Positions 7,523 to 15,657 are shown, numbered from the stretch's first letter. The stretch: DNA of 28,969 nucleotides from Ruminococcus sp. CAG:488 (GCA_000434055.1 HF999645.1:32011-60979), one strand, 5' to 3'. Made by a program: numbers and translations. Notes: a model not told the origin generated them from the letters alone.

Positions 7523-9132
7523 CACTGCGCCGTCCATTCGTCGATATTGGCAAAGCAGTCGCCGGAAACTGTCTTGATTTCGCTCGTTATTTTATCAGAG
7601 CTGACGGTGATGCCCTGTCTGAATGCAATGGGGATAAACGGAAGCTCGTCGGAAAACGTGCCGATAAGCTTTTGCATATCCGCCTGTCCGCCGAGGTATT
7701 TGTTATAAATTCTTGCCGTTTCGCTTTTTTCGGAAATACCGTATCTGAGTCCGCCGTCGGTCGAGAAAAATCTCGAGAGACCGAAGCTGTTCGGAAGCTC
7801 TGTTTCTCCGATATACATATCGAAGCTGTCACTTGATATCAAAGAAGCGTAGTCGGAATAGGAGGCTTCTCTGATAGTGACATTGATGCCGATTTTTTCG
7901 AGCGCTTGCTGAATTCCGCGTGCAAGAGAACGGCGAAAATCATTTTCGCTGTTTACAAGCAGGGTCAGATCCATGACTTTATTCTCGTTATATCTTGCAC
8001 CGGAATCGTTGATTTTTGAATATCCTACGTCCTCAAGAAGCTCAATTGCACTGTCCGTTTTTTGATTTAAAGTCGGCAGAGTGCAGCCCTTGAGCTTGTA
8101 ATATGACGGGTGGAAGGGGAGAGCCGAAGCGACGGCGCAGCCCGCAAAGGCGTCGGAGGCAAGCTCGGCTCTGTTGAGAGCAAGAGAAATTGCACGGCGG
8201 ACCTTTGGCTCGGAAAGAACGCTGTCTTGAGAATTGATGCCGAGATATACAAGATTGGTAAGCTCAATATTGTTGCTTATTTTTGTAAACTTGGTGTATT
8301 TTCCGCTATCAAAATTATCGCAGTAAAAGTCAATTTTATTCAGCTCGAAAAGGCTGCTGAAAGATTCGGATGCGGAAATATCAATGAGACCGATTTTTGC
8401 ATATTTCGGATTGTATCCGCCCAGACGGGACTTATTATATTGAAGGTATTTGCTTTCGCTGTTGGTGATAAAGGTATAGCGTCCGCTGCCGACGGGAATT
8501 TTTGATGTATATCCGCCGCCGGAAGCCGTCGTTGTGCTTCCTTCATCGTCGCTGTCGGTTTGTATATCCTCGCTTGCTGTTTTGTCGTAGGAACCGTTTT
8601 TGACAATCGGAAAAATGAGGTTTGCCGCCTCGGATTTGTCGGTATTCCTGAGCGTGAAAGCAGCGGTATAAGTGCTGTCGGTTGACGCCGAGTCTATGTT
8701 TTCAAGATAGGCGGCGTATGTTACGCTCGCTTTTGCCTGATTGAATGAATAGACAACATCGTTTGCCGTGAGGGGTGTGCCGTCCGTGAATTTGAGACCG
8801 TTTTTGATTTTTACGGTGAGCTTTTTGTCCGCAACGGTGTATGACTCGGCGATTACGGCGGTCTCTTTAAAGGTCTCGTCAACCTTGAAAAGCGAATCGT
8901 AAATCAGACCCGAAATGTATTTATTCATGGAATTTGTCAGCTTATAGGGGTCAAGAGAATCCGTGCGTATATAAGGAACGGTGAAGCCGATCTCGTCAAT
9001 AGGCTCGGGCTCCTTATCCTTTCCGAGATTTGAAATTGTGTCAATTACGGATTTACCGCCGCAGCCGCAGAGCGAGAAAAGAACCGTCAGGCATACAAAA
9101 GCGGCGATTATTCTTTTGGTGTATTTAAACAT
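7522..9132 (-). CDS. Family 5 extracellular solute-binding lipoprotein (peptide/nickel ABC type)
   Basis: The 536-residue product has a lipoprotein signal peptide with lipobox LCGC and acylated Cys24, then an SBP_bac_5 (OppA/DppA-like) body: GKDKEPEPIDEIGFTVPYIR start, LTVKIKNGLKFTDGTPLTANDVVYSF typical of the family around residue 120, and VRRAISLALNRAELASDAFAG in the second lobe. Such proteins capture oligopeptides or similar ligands outside the membrane for an ABC importer. No permease or ATPase genes are near, so its partner must be encoded elsewhere or it acts in sensing. A low-complexity Ser/Thr/Asp stretch near residue 190-205 interrupts lobe one. Its ribosome site (AAGGGAG) lies in the last codons of ymdB, four bases away, and its stop overlaps the recG start. 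Confidence 0.9.
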   Translation of the reverse strand: MFKYTKRIIAAFVCLTVLFSLCGCGGKSVIDTISNLGKDKEPEPIDEIGFTVPYIRTDSLDPYKLTNSMNKYISGLIYDSLFKVDETFKETAVIAESYTVADKKLTVKIKNGLKFTDGTPLTANDVVYSFNQAKASVTYAAYLENIDSASTDSTYTAAFTLRNTDKSEAANLIFPIVKNGSYDKTASEDIQTDSDDEGSTTTASGGGYTSKIPVGSGRYTFITNSESKYLQYNKSRLGGYNPKYAKIGLIDISASESFSSLFELNKIDFYCDNFDSGKYTKFTKISNNIELTNLVYLGINSQDSVLSEPKVRRAISLALNRAELASDAFAGCAVASALPFHPSYYKLKGCTLPTLNQKTDSAIELLEDVGYSKINDSGARYNENKVMDLTLLVNSENDFRRSLARGIQQALEKIGINVTIREASYSDYASLISSDSFDMYIGETELPNSFGLSRFFSTDGGLRYGISEKSETARIYNKYLGGQADMQKLIGTFSDELPFIPIAFRQGITVSSDKITSEIKTVSGDCFANIDEWTAQ

Positions 9133-9136
9133 GGTA

Positions 9137-9913
9137 TTACTCCCTTTTATCTATTGCTTCAACCGAAACGGTCTTTCCCGTTGCTTCGTCGATTTCAAAT
9201 ATACAGCCGTTTAAAAGAATTTTATCCTCCTTGGCTTGAAAAAGCGTCGGCATACCCGTTTTGAGAGCACGGATTATGCAATCCGTCTCAATCCCGAGTA
9301 CGGAATCTTCACTGCCGCACATTCCGAGGTCGGTTATATAACCTGTGCCCTGCGGAAGTATCTGAGCGTCGGCGGTTCTGACATGGGTATGGGTGCCGAA
9401 AAAGGCGGAAACGCGTCCGTCGGCATAGAAGCCGAGGGCTCTTTTTTCCCCCGTAGCTTCGGCATGAAAATCAACGATTTTTATTTTGCAATCCTTGATT
9501 TCCTCAATCGCCCTGTCGAGACTGTCAAACGGATTGGCATAGTTTGCATTGAAAAAAGCACTGCCCATGAGATTGATGACTCCTATGCGATACCTGCCCA
9601 TGTCAATTATTCCCGTGCCTTTTCCGGGGCAGGAGGGGTGCATGTTGTAAGGTCTCAGACAAAATTCGTTTTCGTCAAGAAAATCCGATGCTTCACGGCG
9701 GCGAAAGACATGGTTGCCTGTTGTTATCATGTCAACGCCCGAGGAAAAAAGAATTTCCGCCGAGCTTGGAAGTATGCCGTTACCCTTTGCGGAGTTTTCA
9801 CCGTTCGCTATGCACACGTCAATATTATATTGCCTTTTGATTTTCGGGAGAAGCCTTGAGAGCGCTCGGCAACCGCCGTCGCTGACAACATCTCCTATGG
9901 CAAGAAGCTTCAT
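9137..9913 (-). CDS. ymdB: YmdB-family metallophosphoesterase (cyclic nucleotide phosphodiesterase)
   Basis: YmdB homologues are dinuclear metal phosphodiesterases that act on 2',3'- and 3',5'-cyclic nucleotides and affect biofilm and sporulation decisions in Bacillus. The 258-residue protein has the family's metal-binding and signature motifs in order: GDVVSDGG at the N-terminus, ANGENSAKGNGI, TTGNHVFRR, VDFHAEATGEK (about residue 148), and GTHTHVRTAD (about 174), followed by DLGMCG. Length matches the family (about 260). The usual TGNH(T/I)W is TGNHVF here. It is the first gene of a unit with the solute-binding lipoprotein and recG, from a promoter at 9949-9977. Confidence 0.92.
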   Translation of the reverse strand: MKLLAIGDVVSDGGCRALSRLLPKIKRQYNIDVCIANGENSAKGNGILPSSAEILFSSGVDMITTGNHVFRRREASDFLDENEFCLRPYNMHPSCPGKGTGIIDMGRYRIGVINLMGSAFFNANYANPFDSLDRAIEEIKDCKIKIVDFHAEATGEKRALGFYADGRVSAFFGTHTHVRTADAQILPQGTGYITDLGMCGSEDSVLGIETDCIIRALKTGMPTLFQAKEDKILLNGCIFEIDEATGKTVSVEAIDKRE

Positions 9914-9948
9914 AAAATCACACTTTCAATATGAAAATATACGCCTAT

Positions 9949-9977
9949 ATTATATCAAAGAGAATATAATTTGTACA
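9949..9977 (-). promoter_or_regulatory. Probable promoter of the ymdB-SBP-recG unit
   Basis: On the minus strand TGTACA (9972-9977), 17-base spacer, perfect TATAAT (9949-9954), 36 bases before the ymdB ATG. The -35 box is weak; the -10 box is consensus. Confidence 0.6.
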
Positions 9978-9995
9978 GAAAAAATAAAATAAATA

Positions 9996-10024
9996 TTGAC
10001 ATATTTATATTAAGCCGTTAAAAT
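9996..10024 (+). promoter_or_regulatory. Sigma-A promoter of the cohesin-like/BIG2 secreted protein
   Basis: Consensus TTGACA (9996-10001), 17-base spacer, TAAAAT (10019-10024), about 55-60 bases before the start codon. It is divergent from the ymdB promoter about 20 bases away. Confidence 0.75.
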
Positions 10025-10078
10025 TAAAATAAGGGTTTTGTAAATCCGAAAATAAAAAGCCTCAGAAAGGGGAACATT

Positions 10079-10864
10079 TTGATTATGAAAATGCTTAAAA
10101 AAATATCTGCGGTCGTCTTAGCCGTTGTAATGGTGATCGGCATTTTCGCGGTTTCGGTTTCTGCCGCACCCGCCGCACCCGAGTTTAAATTAAAAATAAA
10201 GAGTCAGTCGAGCTCATCCGTTGTATTCGTGCTGTCGCTTGCAAGCGGAAGCGTAAATTCATTTGATATTCAGTTCAACGTCTCCGGCCCGATAGGTGCA
10301 TGCAAGAGCATTGCGATAACGAGCGAGCTCAGAGATTTAAAGTACAGCATTGAGGACAGCAACGGAATCGTTTCAATGGCAAACAATACCGACACAAAAA
10401 TGATTTCGTTCGCTTCGACAAAGACAATTTCAAAGGCAATCCCGCTTTATGAAATAACCTTTGCAAAAAGCTCAAAGAACGTTACAACGTCCGATTACGG
10501 CGCAACATTTTCAAGCTGCGTTCTGACCTCGGGAAGCACGAATGTTGATATGACCTCACGGGTTAAGCTTATCACGGGATACATAGATTTCAAGACAGAA
10601 TCAATCAGTGCAAACTACAAGCAGACTAAAAAGATTGATTTTGAGTCAAGCTATGACGCAAAGCAGATCAAGTGGGAATCCTCGAACACCAAGGTTGCGA
10701 CCGTTGACGACAGCGGCAACGTAAAAATGACGGGTAAGGGTACGGCTACGATTACTGCCAAAAGCACCGACGGCAAAGCAGCGGCGGAATGTAAGGTAAC
10801 CGTAAGCTACGCATGGTGGCAGTGGATCATCATGATCGTGCTCTTAGGCTTCCTCTGGTATTGA
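10079..10864 (+). CDS. Secreted cohesin-like/BIG2 protein with Trp-rich C-terminal membrane segment
   Basis: Signal peptide (KKISAVVLAVVMVIGIFAVSVSA, cleaved before APAAP) leads into a beta-rich domain of about 130 residues whose start (FVLSLASGSVNSFDIQFNVSG) resembles cohesin or carbohydrate-binding folds. A bacterial Ig-like group 2 domain follows (about residues 175-240: IKWESSNTKVATVDDSGNVKMTGKGTATITA). The protein ends with WWQWIIMIVLLGFLWY, a short hydrophobic segment with aromatic belts running to the last residue. The topology suggests anchoring to the outer face of the membrane. A TTG at 10079 fits the AAAGGGGAA site best; ATG at 10085 is the alternative. Single gene between its own promoter and terminator. 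The cohesin assignment is tentative. Confidence 0.85.
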   Translation: MIMKMLKKISAVVLAVVMVIGIFAVSVSAAPAAPEFKLKIKSQSSSSVVFVLSLASGSVNSFDIQFNVSGPIGACKSIAITSELRDLKYSIEDSNGIVSMANNTDTKMISFASTKTISKAIPLYEITFAKSSKNVTTSDYGATFSSCVLTSGSTNVDMTSRVKLITGYIDFKTESISANYKQTKKIDFESSYDAKQIKWESSNTKVATVDDSGNVKMTGKGTATITAKSTDGKAAAECKVTVSYAWWQWIIMIVLLGFLWY

Positions 10865-10889
10865 TTTAATTGAATTAAAATAAAAATTA

Positions 10890-10921
10890 AGCTCCGAAGT
10901 TTTTGACCTCGGAGCTTTTTT
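10890..10921 (+). terminator. Bidirectional terminator between convergent genes
   Basis: AGCTCCGA (10890-10897) pairs with TCGGAGCT (10909-10916) around an 11-base loop, followed by six T on the plus strand and a T-rich stretch on the minus strand. It can serve both the secreted protein gene and the convergent peptidase-like gene. Confidence 0.85.
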
Positions 10922-10949
10922 GATGCAATTGTGCGGTGCTGCCTTAAAA

Positions 10950-12455
10950 TCAGAAAGGAAGAATATCCTTGACCTTTGCGGCAACCTCTTTGATTTTAGC
11001 TGTGCCGTCCTCAACCATTTTCTTTGTCGCAATGGCCGAGTATCCGTCGCAGGGGCCTATTTCCTGAGCGGTGAGGCTGTCGATCATGAGAGCCATTTTG
11101 ATGAACGATACCGTCTGCTCATACATGAGCTCGGCGTCGAATTTATCCATCTCGTGGTTATCGCTGATAACACAAAGACAGTCGGGAGCGGTAACCAGAG
11201 CAATCTCTGGAATCCCGCAGTTGAAGAGCGGCTGTCCCTCGCCGAAGTGAAGAAGATTATGTCCTCTGAGCGTGAGTGTATAGACCTTTTTACGATCCTC
11301 AAGCGACTTGAAATAGATGTTGTCCATGACCTTGTTGCCTGTGTAGACGATTTCGGTTTCAACGTCACCGGTCTGCCTGTATTCGCCGTTCTCATCGGTT
11401 TTCCACATTTTGCAGCCGAGGTGCTCAACGGAAAGTCCGGCAACCGCCTTGAGGTGACCCTCCTTGCCGTCCCAGTGGCTTCTGTGAGCGGTCAGCCATT
11501 TTGATGTTGCCTGAACTCCGCCGCCGTCAAGGTTCTTGAAATTCGGCAGTCTGAAATGACCTGTGACAAATACAAAAATATGCGTCCTCTTGAGAGGCTT
11601 ATCCTTGAGATATTTTATCATGGCAAGCATTGCGATAGGACCGTTTTCTTCAATGCAGTTTGTGCCGTCGGTGTGGGTGTTGATGATAACGCTTTCGCCC
11701 TCTTCTTCGCCGTCAAGCACACACCAGAAGGATTCTGTCTTTGCATATTCGTCAATTATGCCCTCAAGGGTGAGCGTTGCAAATGCACCCTTTTCGGCCT
11801 CCTCAATGACCTTTTTGCCGTTCTTTGAGTTGACCCAAACGGCGGGAATTCCCTGATAGTCGAGAATGAACGGAAGATACTGACCCTCGATGCAGTCGTC
11901 ATTTATGCCTTTCCAAATGCAGATAACGCCCTTTGCGCCTGCCAGCTTCGCCATTTTGAGAAACGGGAAGTTGACAAATGCCGTTGCAACGGGTCCGTTA
12001 TAGTGGCTCGGAAGTCTTAGCCCATCGGGAATGCTTCTTTCACGCTCGTTGAAAGCAATTTCACTTGGCAAAAAGTCAAGCTCATCGACCTCAACAACGG
12101 CGATTTTATCTGTTGCGTTGAGATAGCCGACATGCTTTTCTCTAACAAGCGTCATCTGTGCCGTTATGCCCTCGGCGGGAGTTCTGCCCGAATATGGAAA
12201 CGCCGAAGAAATAGGAACCTCAAACTCCTCATCCAAGTCTTTAATTACAAGCTTTTTGTTTGTCTCCTCCCAGCGCATGAAGCGGCTCGGGTCGGAGAAG
12301 GTTTCAATGCCCATGTCGTGTATACGGCTTTTGAGGTATTTTATAAAGTTTCTCTGAGCCTTTGTGCCGGTCAGACGGACGCCGAAGGAGTTCATCTTTT
12401 CAACTTCTTCTTGCAAAAGTTCGGGTGAAGTGATGTTTGACATATCAATTTCCAT
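10950..12455 (-). CDS. M28-like zinc peptidase homologue with altered metal site
   Basis: The 501-residue protein has no signal peptide. After an N-terminal helical part it shows a PA-like insert (about residues 80-235, with AKLAGAKGVICIW and GIPAVWVNSKNGKKV) and then an M28-like core: SVIINTHTDGTNCIEENGPIAMLAM (first His/Asp motif, about 263), a strand HIFVFVTGHFRLPN where M28 enzymes have GEE, SVEHLG, and SDNHEMDKF with a terminal metal-type His. The replacement of the catalytic/ligand Glu pair by His-Phe means hydrolysis should not be assumed. GGAGG lies eight bases before the ATG, with a good promoter above it. Single gene; no substrate hint from neighbours. Confidence 0.8.
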   Translation of the reverse strand: MEIDMSNITSPELLQEEVEKMNSFGVRLTGTKAQRNFIKYLKSRIHDMGIETFSDPSRFMRWEETNKKLVIKDLDEEFEVPISSAFPYSGRTPAEGITAQMTLVREKHVGYLNATDKIAVVEVDELDFLPSEIAFNERERSIPDGLRLPSHYNGPVATAFVNFPFLKMAKLAGAKGVICIWKGINDDCIEGQYLPFILDYQGIPAVWVNSKNGKKVIEEAEKGAFATLTLEGIIDEYAKTESFWCVLDGEEEGESVIINTHTDGTNCIEENGPIAMLAMIKYLKDKPLKRTHIFVFVTGHFRLPNFKNLDGGGVQATSKWLTAHRSHWDGKEGHLKAVAGLSVEHLGCKMWKTDENGEYRQTGDVETEIVYTGNKVMDNIYFKSLEDRKKVYTLTLRGHNLLHFGEGQPLFNCGIPEIALVTAPDCLCVISDNHEMDKFDAELMYEQTVSFIKMALMIDSLTAQEIGPCDGYSAIATKKMVEDGTAKIKEVAAKVKDILPF

Positions 12456-12485
12456 GTTTATCTGCCTCCAATATTTTCTTACGAT

Positions 12486-12515
12486 ATTATACTATAATGC
12501 CCGTTTATTTTTCAA
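12486..12515 (-). promoter_or_regulatory. Promoter of the M28-like gene
   Basis: Minus strand TTGAAA (12510-12515), 18-base spacer, TATAAT (12486-12491), 31 bases before the ATG. Confidence 0.7.
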
Positions 12516-12562
12516 CCTGAAACGGGAAAGATTGTTAAAATTTTTACAGATTGTTTAAATTG

Positions 12563-12591
12563 TTGATTTTCGGCTTGGAAAAGAGTAGAAT
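12563..12591 (+). promoter_or_regulatory. Promoter of the YjjG-type nucleotidase gene
   Basis: Plus strand TTGATT (12563-12568), 17-base spacer, TAGAAT (12586-12591), 34 bases before the ATG at 12625; AAAGGA precedes the start. Confidence 0.6.
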
Positions 12592-12624
12592 TATTAAGGA
12601 TATCAAAGCGAAAGGAATGACTGA

Positions 12625-13299
12625 ATGAAATACACAACGCTGCTTCTTGACCTTGACGAAACGCTTTTCGACTTCTCAAAATCCGAAAAATTCGCAATAG
12701 ACAAGCTGATGGAGAAATATAATATCCCCGTGACTGAGGAGAACCGTCGGCTTTATTCAAAAATCAACGATGAAAAATGGAAAAAGCTTGAGAGGGGAGA
12801 GCTGACGAGACCTCAGCTTTTCCGTGAAAGATTTGACGATTTTTTTAAAAAAACAGGTGTGACGGCGGACACGGACGAAGCAAATCTCTCCTATATGCAA
12901 TTTCTGTCGCAGGCGAGTTTTATTCTCGACGGCGCGCTTGAAACATGTAAAAAGCTCAGCGGAAATTATTCGCTCTATCTTGTGACGAACGGAACAAAAA
13001 TCGTTCAGAACGGCAGGCTCAGCGGCTCGCCGATTATGAAATATATCAAGGACGTTTTTATTTCCGAAGAGATCGGCTTCAATAAGCCGCAGAAGGAATA
13101 TTTCGACTACGTTCTGGAGCACATCGAAGAAAAGGACAAGACGAAAATTCTCGTCGTCGGCGATTCTCTTTCTTCGGATATTGCAGGCGCCAAAAACAGC
13201 GGACTTGACTCCTGCTGGGTGAACAGAAAAAATCAAAAAAACGTAAGCGATGCAACCTACACGATAAGCTGCATAACGGAGATATTCGATATTTTGTAA
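12625..13299 (+). CDS. yjjG: YjjG-family HAD hydrolase (noncanonical pyrimidine nucleotidase)
   Basis: YjjG (YfnB in Bacillus) dephosphorylates nucleoside monophosphates, with a house-cleaning preference for noncanonical pyrimidines. The 224-residue cytosolic protein has all HAD motifs: DLDETLFDF (motif I, Asp9 nucleophile and Asp11), LVTNGTKIVQNGRLSGS (motif II), the Lys of GFNKPQKEYFDY (motif III), and GDSLSSDIAGAKNSGLDSCWVN (motif IV). These stretches match the YjjG subfamily rather than phosphoglycolate phosphatases. The helical cap lies between residues 20 and 90. Length is normal. It stands alone, divergent from the M28-like gene, with no clear terminator in the 113 bases before the next gene. 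Confidence 0.9.
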   Translation: MKYTTLLLDLDETLFDFSKSEKFAIDKLMEKYNIPVTEENRRLYSKINDEKWKKLERGELTRPQLFRERFDDFFKKTGVTADTDEANLSYMQFLSQASFILDGALETCKKLSGNYSLYLVTNGTKIVQNGRLSGSPIMKYIKDVFISEEIGFNKPQKEYFDYVLEHIEEKDKTKILVVGDSLSSDIAGAKNSGLDSCWVNRKNQKNVSDATYTISCITEIFDIL

Positions 13300-13352
13300 A
13301 ATATTTCCAATTAAGATTTTTGCATAATGTTGCATAAAATTTTAATTGTATA

Positions 13353-13381
13353 TTGATTTTATTCGATATATTTGTTATTAT
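13353..13381 (+). promoter_or_regulatory. Promoter of the secreted hydrolase gene
   Basis: TTGATT (13353-13358), 17-base spacer, TATTAT (13376-13381), 32 bases before the ATG. The TTG of the -35 box could be misread as a start codon. Confidence 0.6.
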
Positions 13382-13412
13382 TATCTTGATAAAATATAAC
13401 GGAGGTTATTTT

Positions 13413-15272
13413 ATGAAACTTTCAAAGAAGATCATTTCCGTAATTCTTTGCGTGATTATGGTTTTCACCATGTCGGCTGTTGCCATAACGGCGAACGCAA
13501 AGGACGATGTTACACCGGTCGTTTTTATTCCGGGTATCGGCCAGTCGCAGACATACAAATATGATGACGAGGGCAAGCAGATCGCAAGCTGGAATATGCT
13601 CCATGTCAACACGGACTTTGCAAGCTACTCAATTATTGATTGGGTCAAGATGATTCGTCTTGTTGCGGGTCTTATTGTAACAATTGCGGTTCAGCGTGAC
13701 GTCGTTTCCGAGAGCACGATCAAGGGAGCACTTGAGGTTCTCTTTGTTGACCATCTCAGAAATGCCGACGGCTCGTTCGTTAACAACGTTGTAACACCTA
13801 ACTATCCGTGCCCGATTTCGGGATACAACGAGGACGCAAGAGGAATTTTTAACAGACGTATTCCCTGTCAGGCTCTCGTTGACGAGATAGGCGAGGACAA
13901 TGTTTATTGCTACAACTACTCGATTTTCTCAAACACATTTGAGAATGCACAGGGTCTTAATGATTACATAGAGAATGTTGTTCTTCCGCAGACAGGCTCG
14001 GATAAGGTCATCCTTGTTCCGATGAGCATGGGAGCAAGCGTTGTAAACAACTATCTCAATCTCTATCCCGATGCGGGCAGAGTTGAGAAGATAATCAGCG
14101 TCGTAGGCGCATGGCAGGGCAGCAGCGTTTTTGCCGACCTCATGCTTGCAGACTTTGACGAGAACGCTCCCGATTTGGTTTATACCGACGCTATTCAGCA
14201 GATCGGTGTTGACGCTATGACCGGCTCACTAATCAATATTGCGGCAAGAATTCTTCCGAAGCAGGAAGTGGACAACCTTCTTTATGACATAATTTCCGCT
14301 TTTGTTAAGACGCTTATCGTACCGAACACATCGCTTATTTCTCTCTGCCCTCCCGACAGATACGAGGAGTTTGCAGATAAGTATCTTCAGGGCGAGGAGC
14401 ATGCAGAGACAAAGGCTCAGGCAGACAGCTACGCAAAGGCTCAGCGTGAAGTCAAGGAAAGACTTGAGTATCAGCAGGAGAAGTTCGGCACGGAGCTTTA
14501 CTTCATTGCAGGCTATAACCTCGGCTTCGGCGGCGGCAGCGGAGATTTCGGATTCTTCAAGTTCTTTGAAACTCAGGATACAACGAACTCCGATGAGGTT
14601 ATCGAGATCTCGTCAACGGCTCCGGGTACATCATATGTTCCGGCGGGTACATCATTCAGCGACGAATATATCGCAGACCCGTCTCACCATGTTTCTCCCG
14701 ACGGATCTATCGACACCTCAACGGCTTATTTCGAAAAGACGACATGGTACTTCAATAAGCAGTATCACGAGCTTACAAACAATAACATCGCTCTCAACCT
14801 TGCTTATGATATCGCAATGAACAAGGTGAAGAGCATCGATGATTGCAAGGATACTTATCCGCAGTTCAATAATGTGAGAAACCTCAAGAAGCTGAACCGT
14901 TATCTCGGTGATGCGGAGCAGGTATTCAAGCTTGGTGTTCTCTCGGCTGAGGATGATGCGGCACTCAGAAAGGCAGTTGCCGACGCAAACGCCGTTATCG
15001 CAAACACGGTAATCGACCCGGAAACCGACAACAAGACTACAGAGAATATGCGTTCAATTATGGCTGAGCTTGTTGCAAAGTATGACCTTGCAACGGAAGA
15101 GGTTAAGGAACAGCTCGACTACGACGGACTTATGAGAGGCGACTACAAGCCTGCATCGGAGCCGGACAAGACAACGGTGGTTCTCACTTCCGCTCTCGGT
15201 GCAGTCGCAAAGGTTTTGACTCTCATCTTCGGCAAAAAGGGCTTCGGTGACTTCTGGAGCTTCATATTCTGA
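13413..15272 (+). CDS. Secreted alpha/beta hydrolase (lipase/esterase-like)
   Basis: A signal peptide (MKLSKKIISVILCVIMVFTM..., cleavage near TANA-KDD) precedes an alpha/beta hydrolase core. PVVFIPGIGQSQTY is the oxyanion-strand motif, and the nucleophile elbow is PMSMGAS with Ser205, a Pro replacing the first Gly of GxSxG, as in some PGAP1/LCAT-like lipases. A TSTAYFEKTTWYFNKQYHE segment could supply the catalytic His. From GGAGG at 13401-13405 and ATG at 13413 the protein has 619 residues, much longer than a bare hydrolase: a helical insertion rich in Lys/Glu/Ala lies about residues 320-370 and a C-terminal helical domain ends in GKKGFGDFWSFIF. Substrate unknown; an ester of lipid or polysaccharide is plausible. 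Confidence 0.85.
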   Translation: MKLSKKIISVILCVIMVFTMSAVAITANAKDDVTPVVFIPGIGQSQTYKYDDEGKQIASWNMLHVNTDFASYSIIDWVKMIRLVAGLIVTIAVQRDVVSESTIKGALEVLFVDHLRNADGSFVNNVVTPNYPCPISGYNEDARGIFNRRIPCQALVDEIGEDNVYCYNYSIFSNTFENAQGLNDYIENVVLPQTGSDKVILVPMSMGASVVNNYLNLYPDAGRVEKIISVVGAWQGSSVFADLMLADFDENAPDLVYTDAIQQIGVDAMTGSLINIAARILPKQEVDNLLYDIISAFVKTLIVPNTSLISLCPPDRYEEFADKYLQGEEHAETKAQADSYAKAQREVKERLEYQQEKFGTELYFIAGYNLGFGGGSGDFGFFKFFETQDTTNSDEVIEISSTAPGTSYVPAGTSFSDEYIADPSHHVSPDGSIDTSTAYFEKTTWYFNKQYHELTNNNIALNLAYDIAMNKVKSIDDCKDTYPQFNNVRNLKKLNRYLGDAEQVFKLGVLSAEDDAALRKAVADANAVIANTVIDPETDNKTTENMRSIMAELVAKYDLATEEVKEQLDYDGLMRGDYKPASEPDKTTVVLTSALGAVAKVLTLIFGKKGFGDFWSFIF

Positions 15273-15312
15273 GAAGAATAAATGTTTTCGGTTGAACAAT
15301 AATTATGCCGAT

Positions 15313-15348
15313 TCTCCCCTTGATTTGATTGAGGGGAGATTATTTTTT
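15313..15348 (+). terminator. Terminator after the secreted hydrolase
   Basis: TCTCCCCT (15313-15320) pairs with AGGGGAGA (15332-15339), followed by TTATTTTTT. Confidence 0.85.
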
Positions 15349-15364
15349 GAAAGAAAAGGGAAAA

Positions 15365-15448
15365 GTGAATACGATGGAATCAAAAATGTCGAATTTCGTA
15401 GGAATAATGCCCGTCATCGGCCTGAGAAAAAAAGAAGCATTGCCCTAA
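15365..15448 (+). CDS. Possible 27-residue small ORF
   Basis: A GTG at 15365 (or ATG at 15374) after an AAAGGGAAAA purine run opens a 27-codon frame ending in tandem stops TAATAG. The peptide is MNTMESKMSNFVGIMPVIGLRKKEALP in length 27, with no recognised motif. It lies between two terminator hairpins (15313 and 15542), which would make a short independent transcript, but I see no convincing promoter. It could equally be chance. Confidence 0.25.
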   Translation: MNTMESKMSNFVGIMPVIGLRKKEALP

Positions 15449-15541
15449 TAGAAGTAAAATGTTTTCGAGCCAACCTTATTCTTGTTCGTTTTTACCGAAA
15501 AATTACGGTACGATTTGTTCAAGTTGTAAAAGCTTTTATTT

Positions 15542-15576
15542 GCTGTGTGAAAGTATACACCTTTCAACAGCTTTTT
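15542..15576 (+). terminator. Terminator-like hairpin in the gap before alaA
   Basis: GCTGTGTGAAAG (15542-15553) pairs with CTTTCAACAGC (15561-15571) with one bulged base and a seven-base loop, followed by five T. No recognised gene precedes it after the terminator at 15313; it may end a small transcript or insulate alaA. Confidence 0.6.
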
Positions 15577-15628
15577 GTGCATGTTATTGTTAAAATTCAA
15601 TATTATTCATTTTTATTGGTTTTTATTC

Positions 15629-15657
15629 TTGAAATATACATTAAATTGTGCTATATT
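15629..15657 (+). promoter_or_regulatory. Promoter of alaA
   Basis: TTGAAA (15629-15634), 17-base spacer, TATATT (15652-15657), 50 bases before the ATG at 15708. GGATAGGAG precedes the start. Confidence 0.65.

Noticed and set aside
9236..9859. 207-residue plus-strand ORF
   Set aside because: Antisense to ymdB, which carries all family motifs.
10079..10864. Cellulosome component
   Set aside because: The first domain is only loosely cohesin-like, and no dockerin repeats are visible in any protein of the window.
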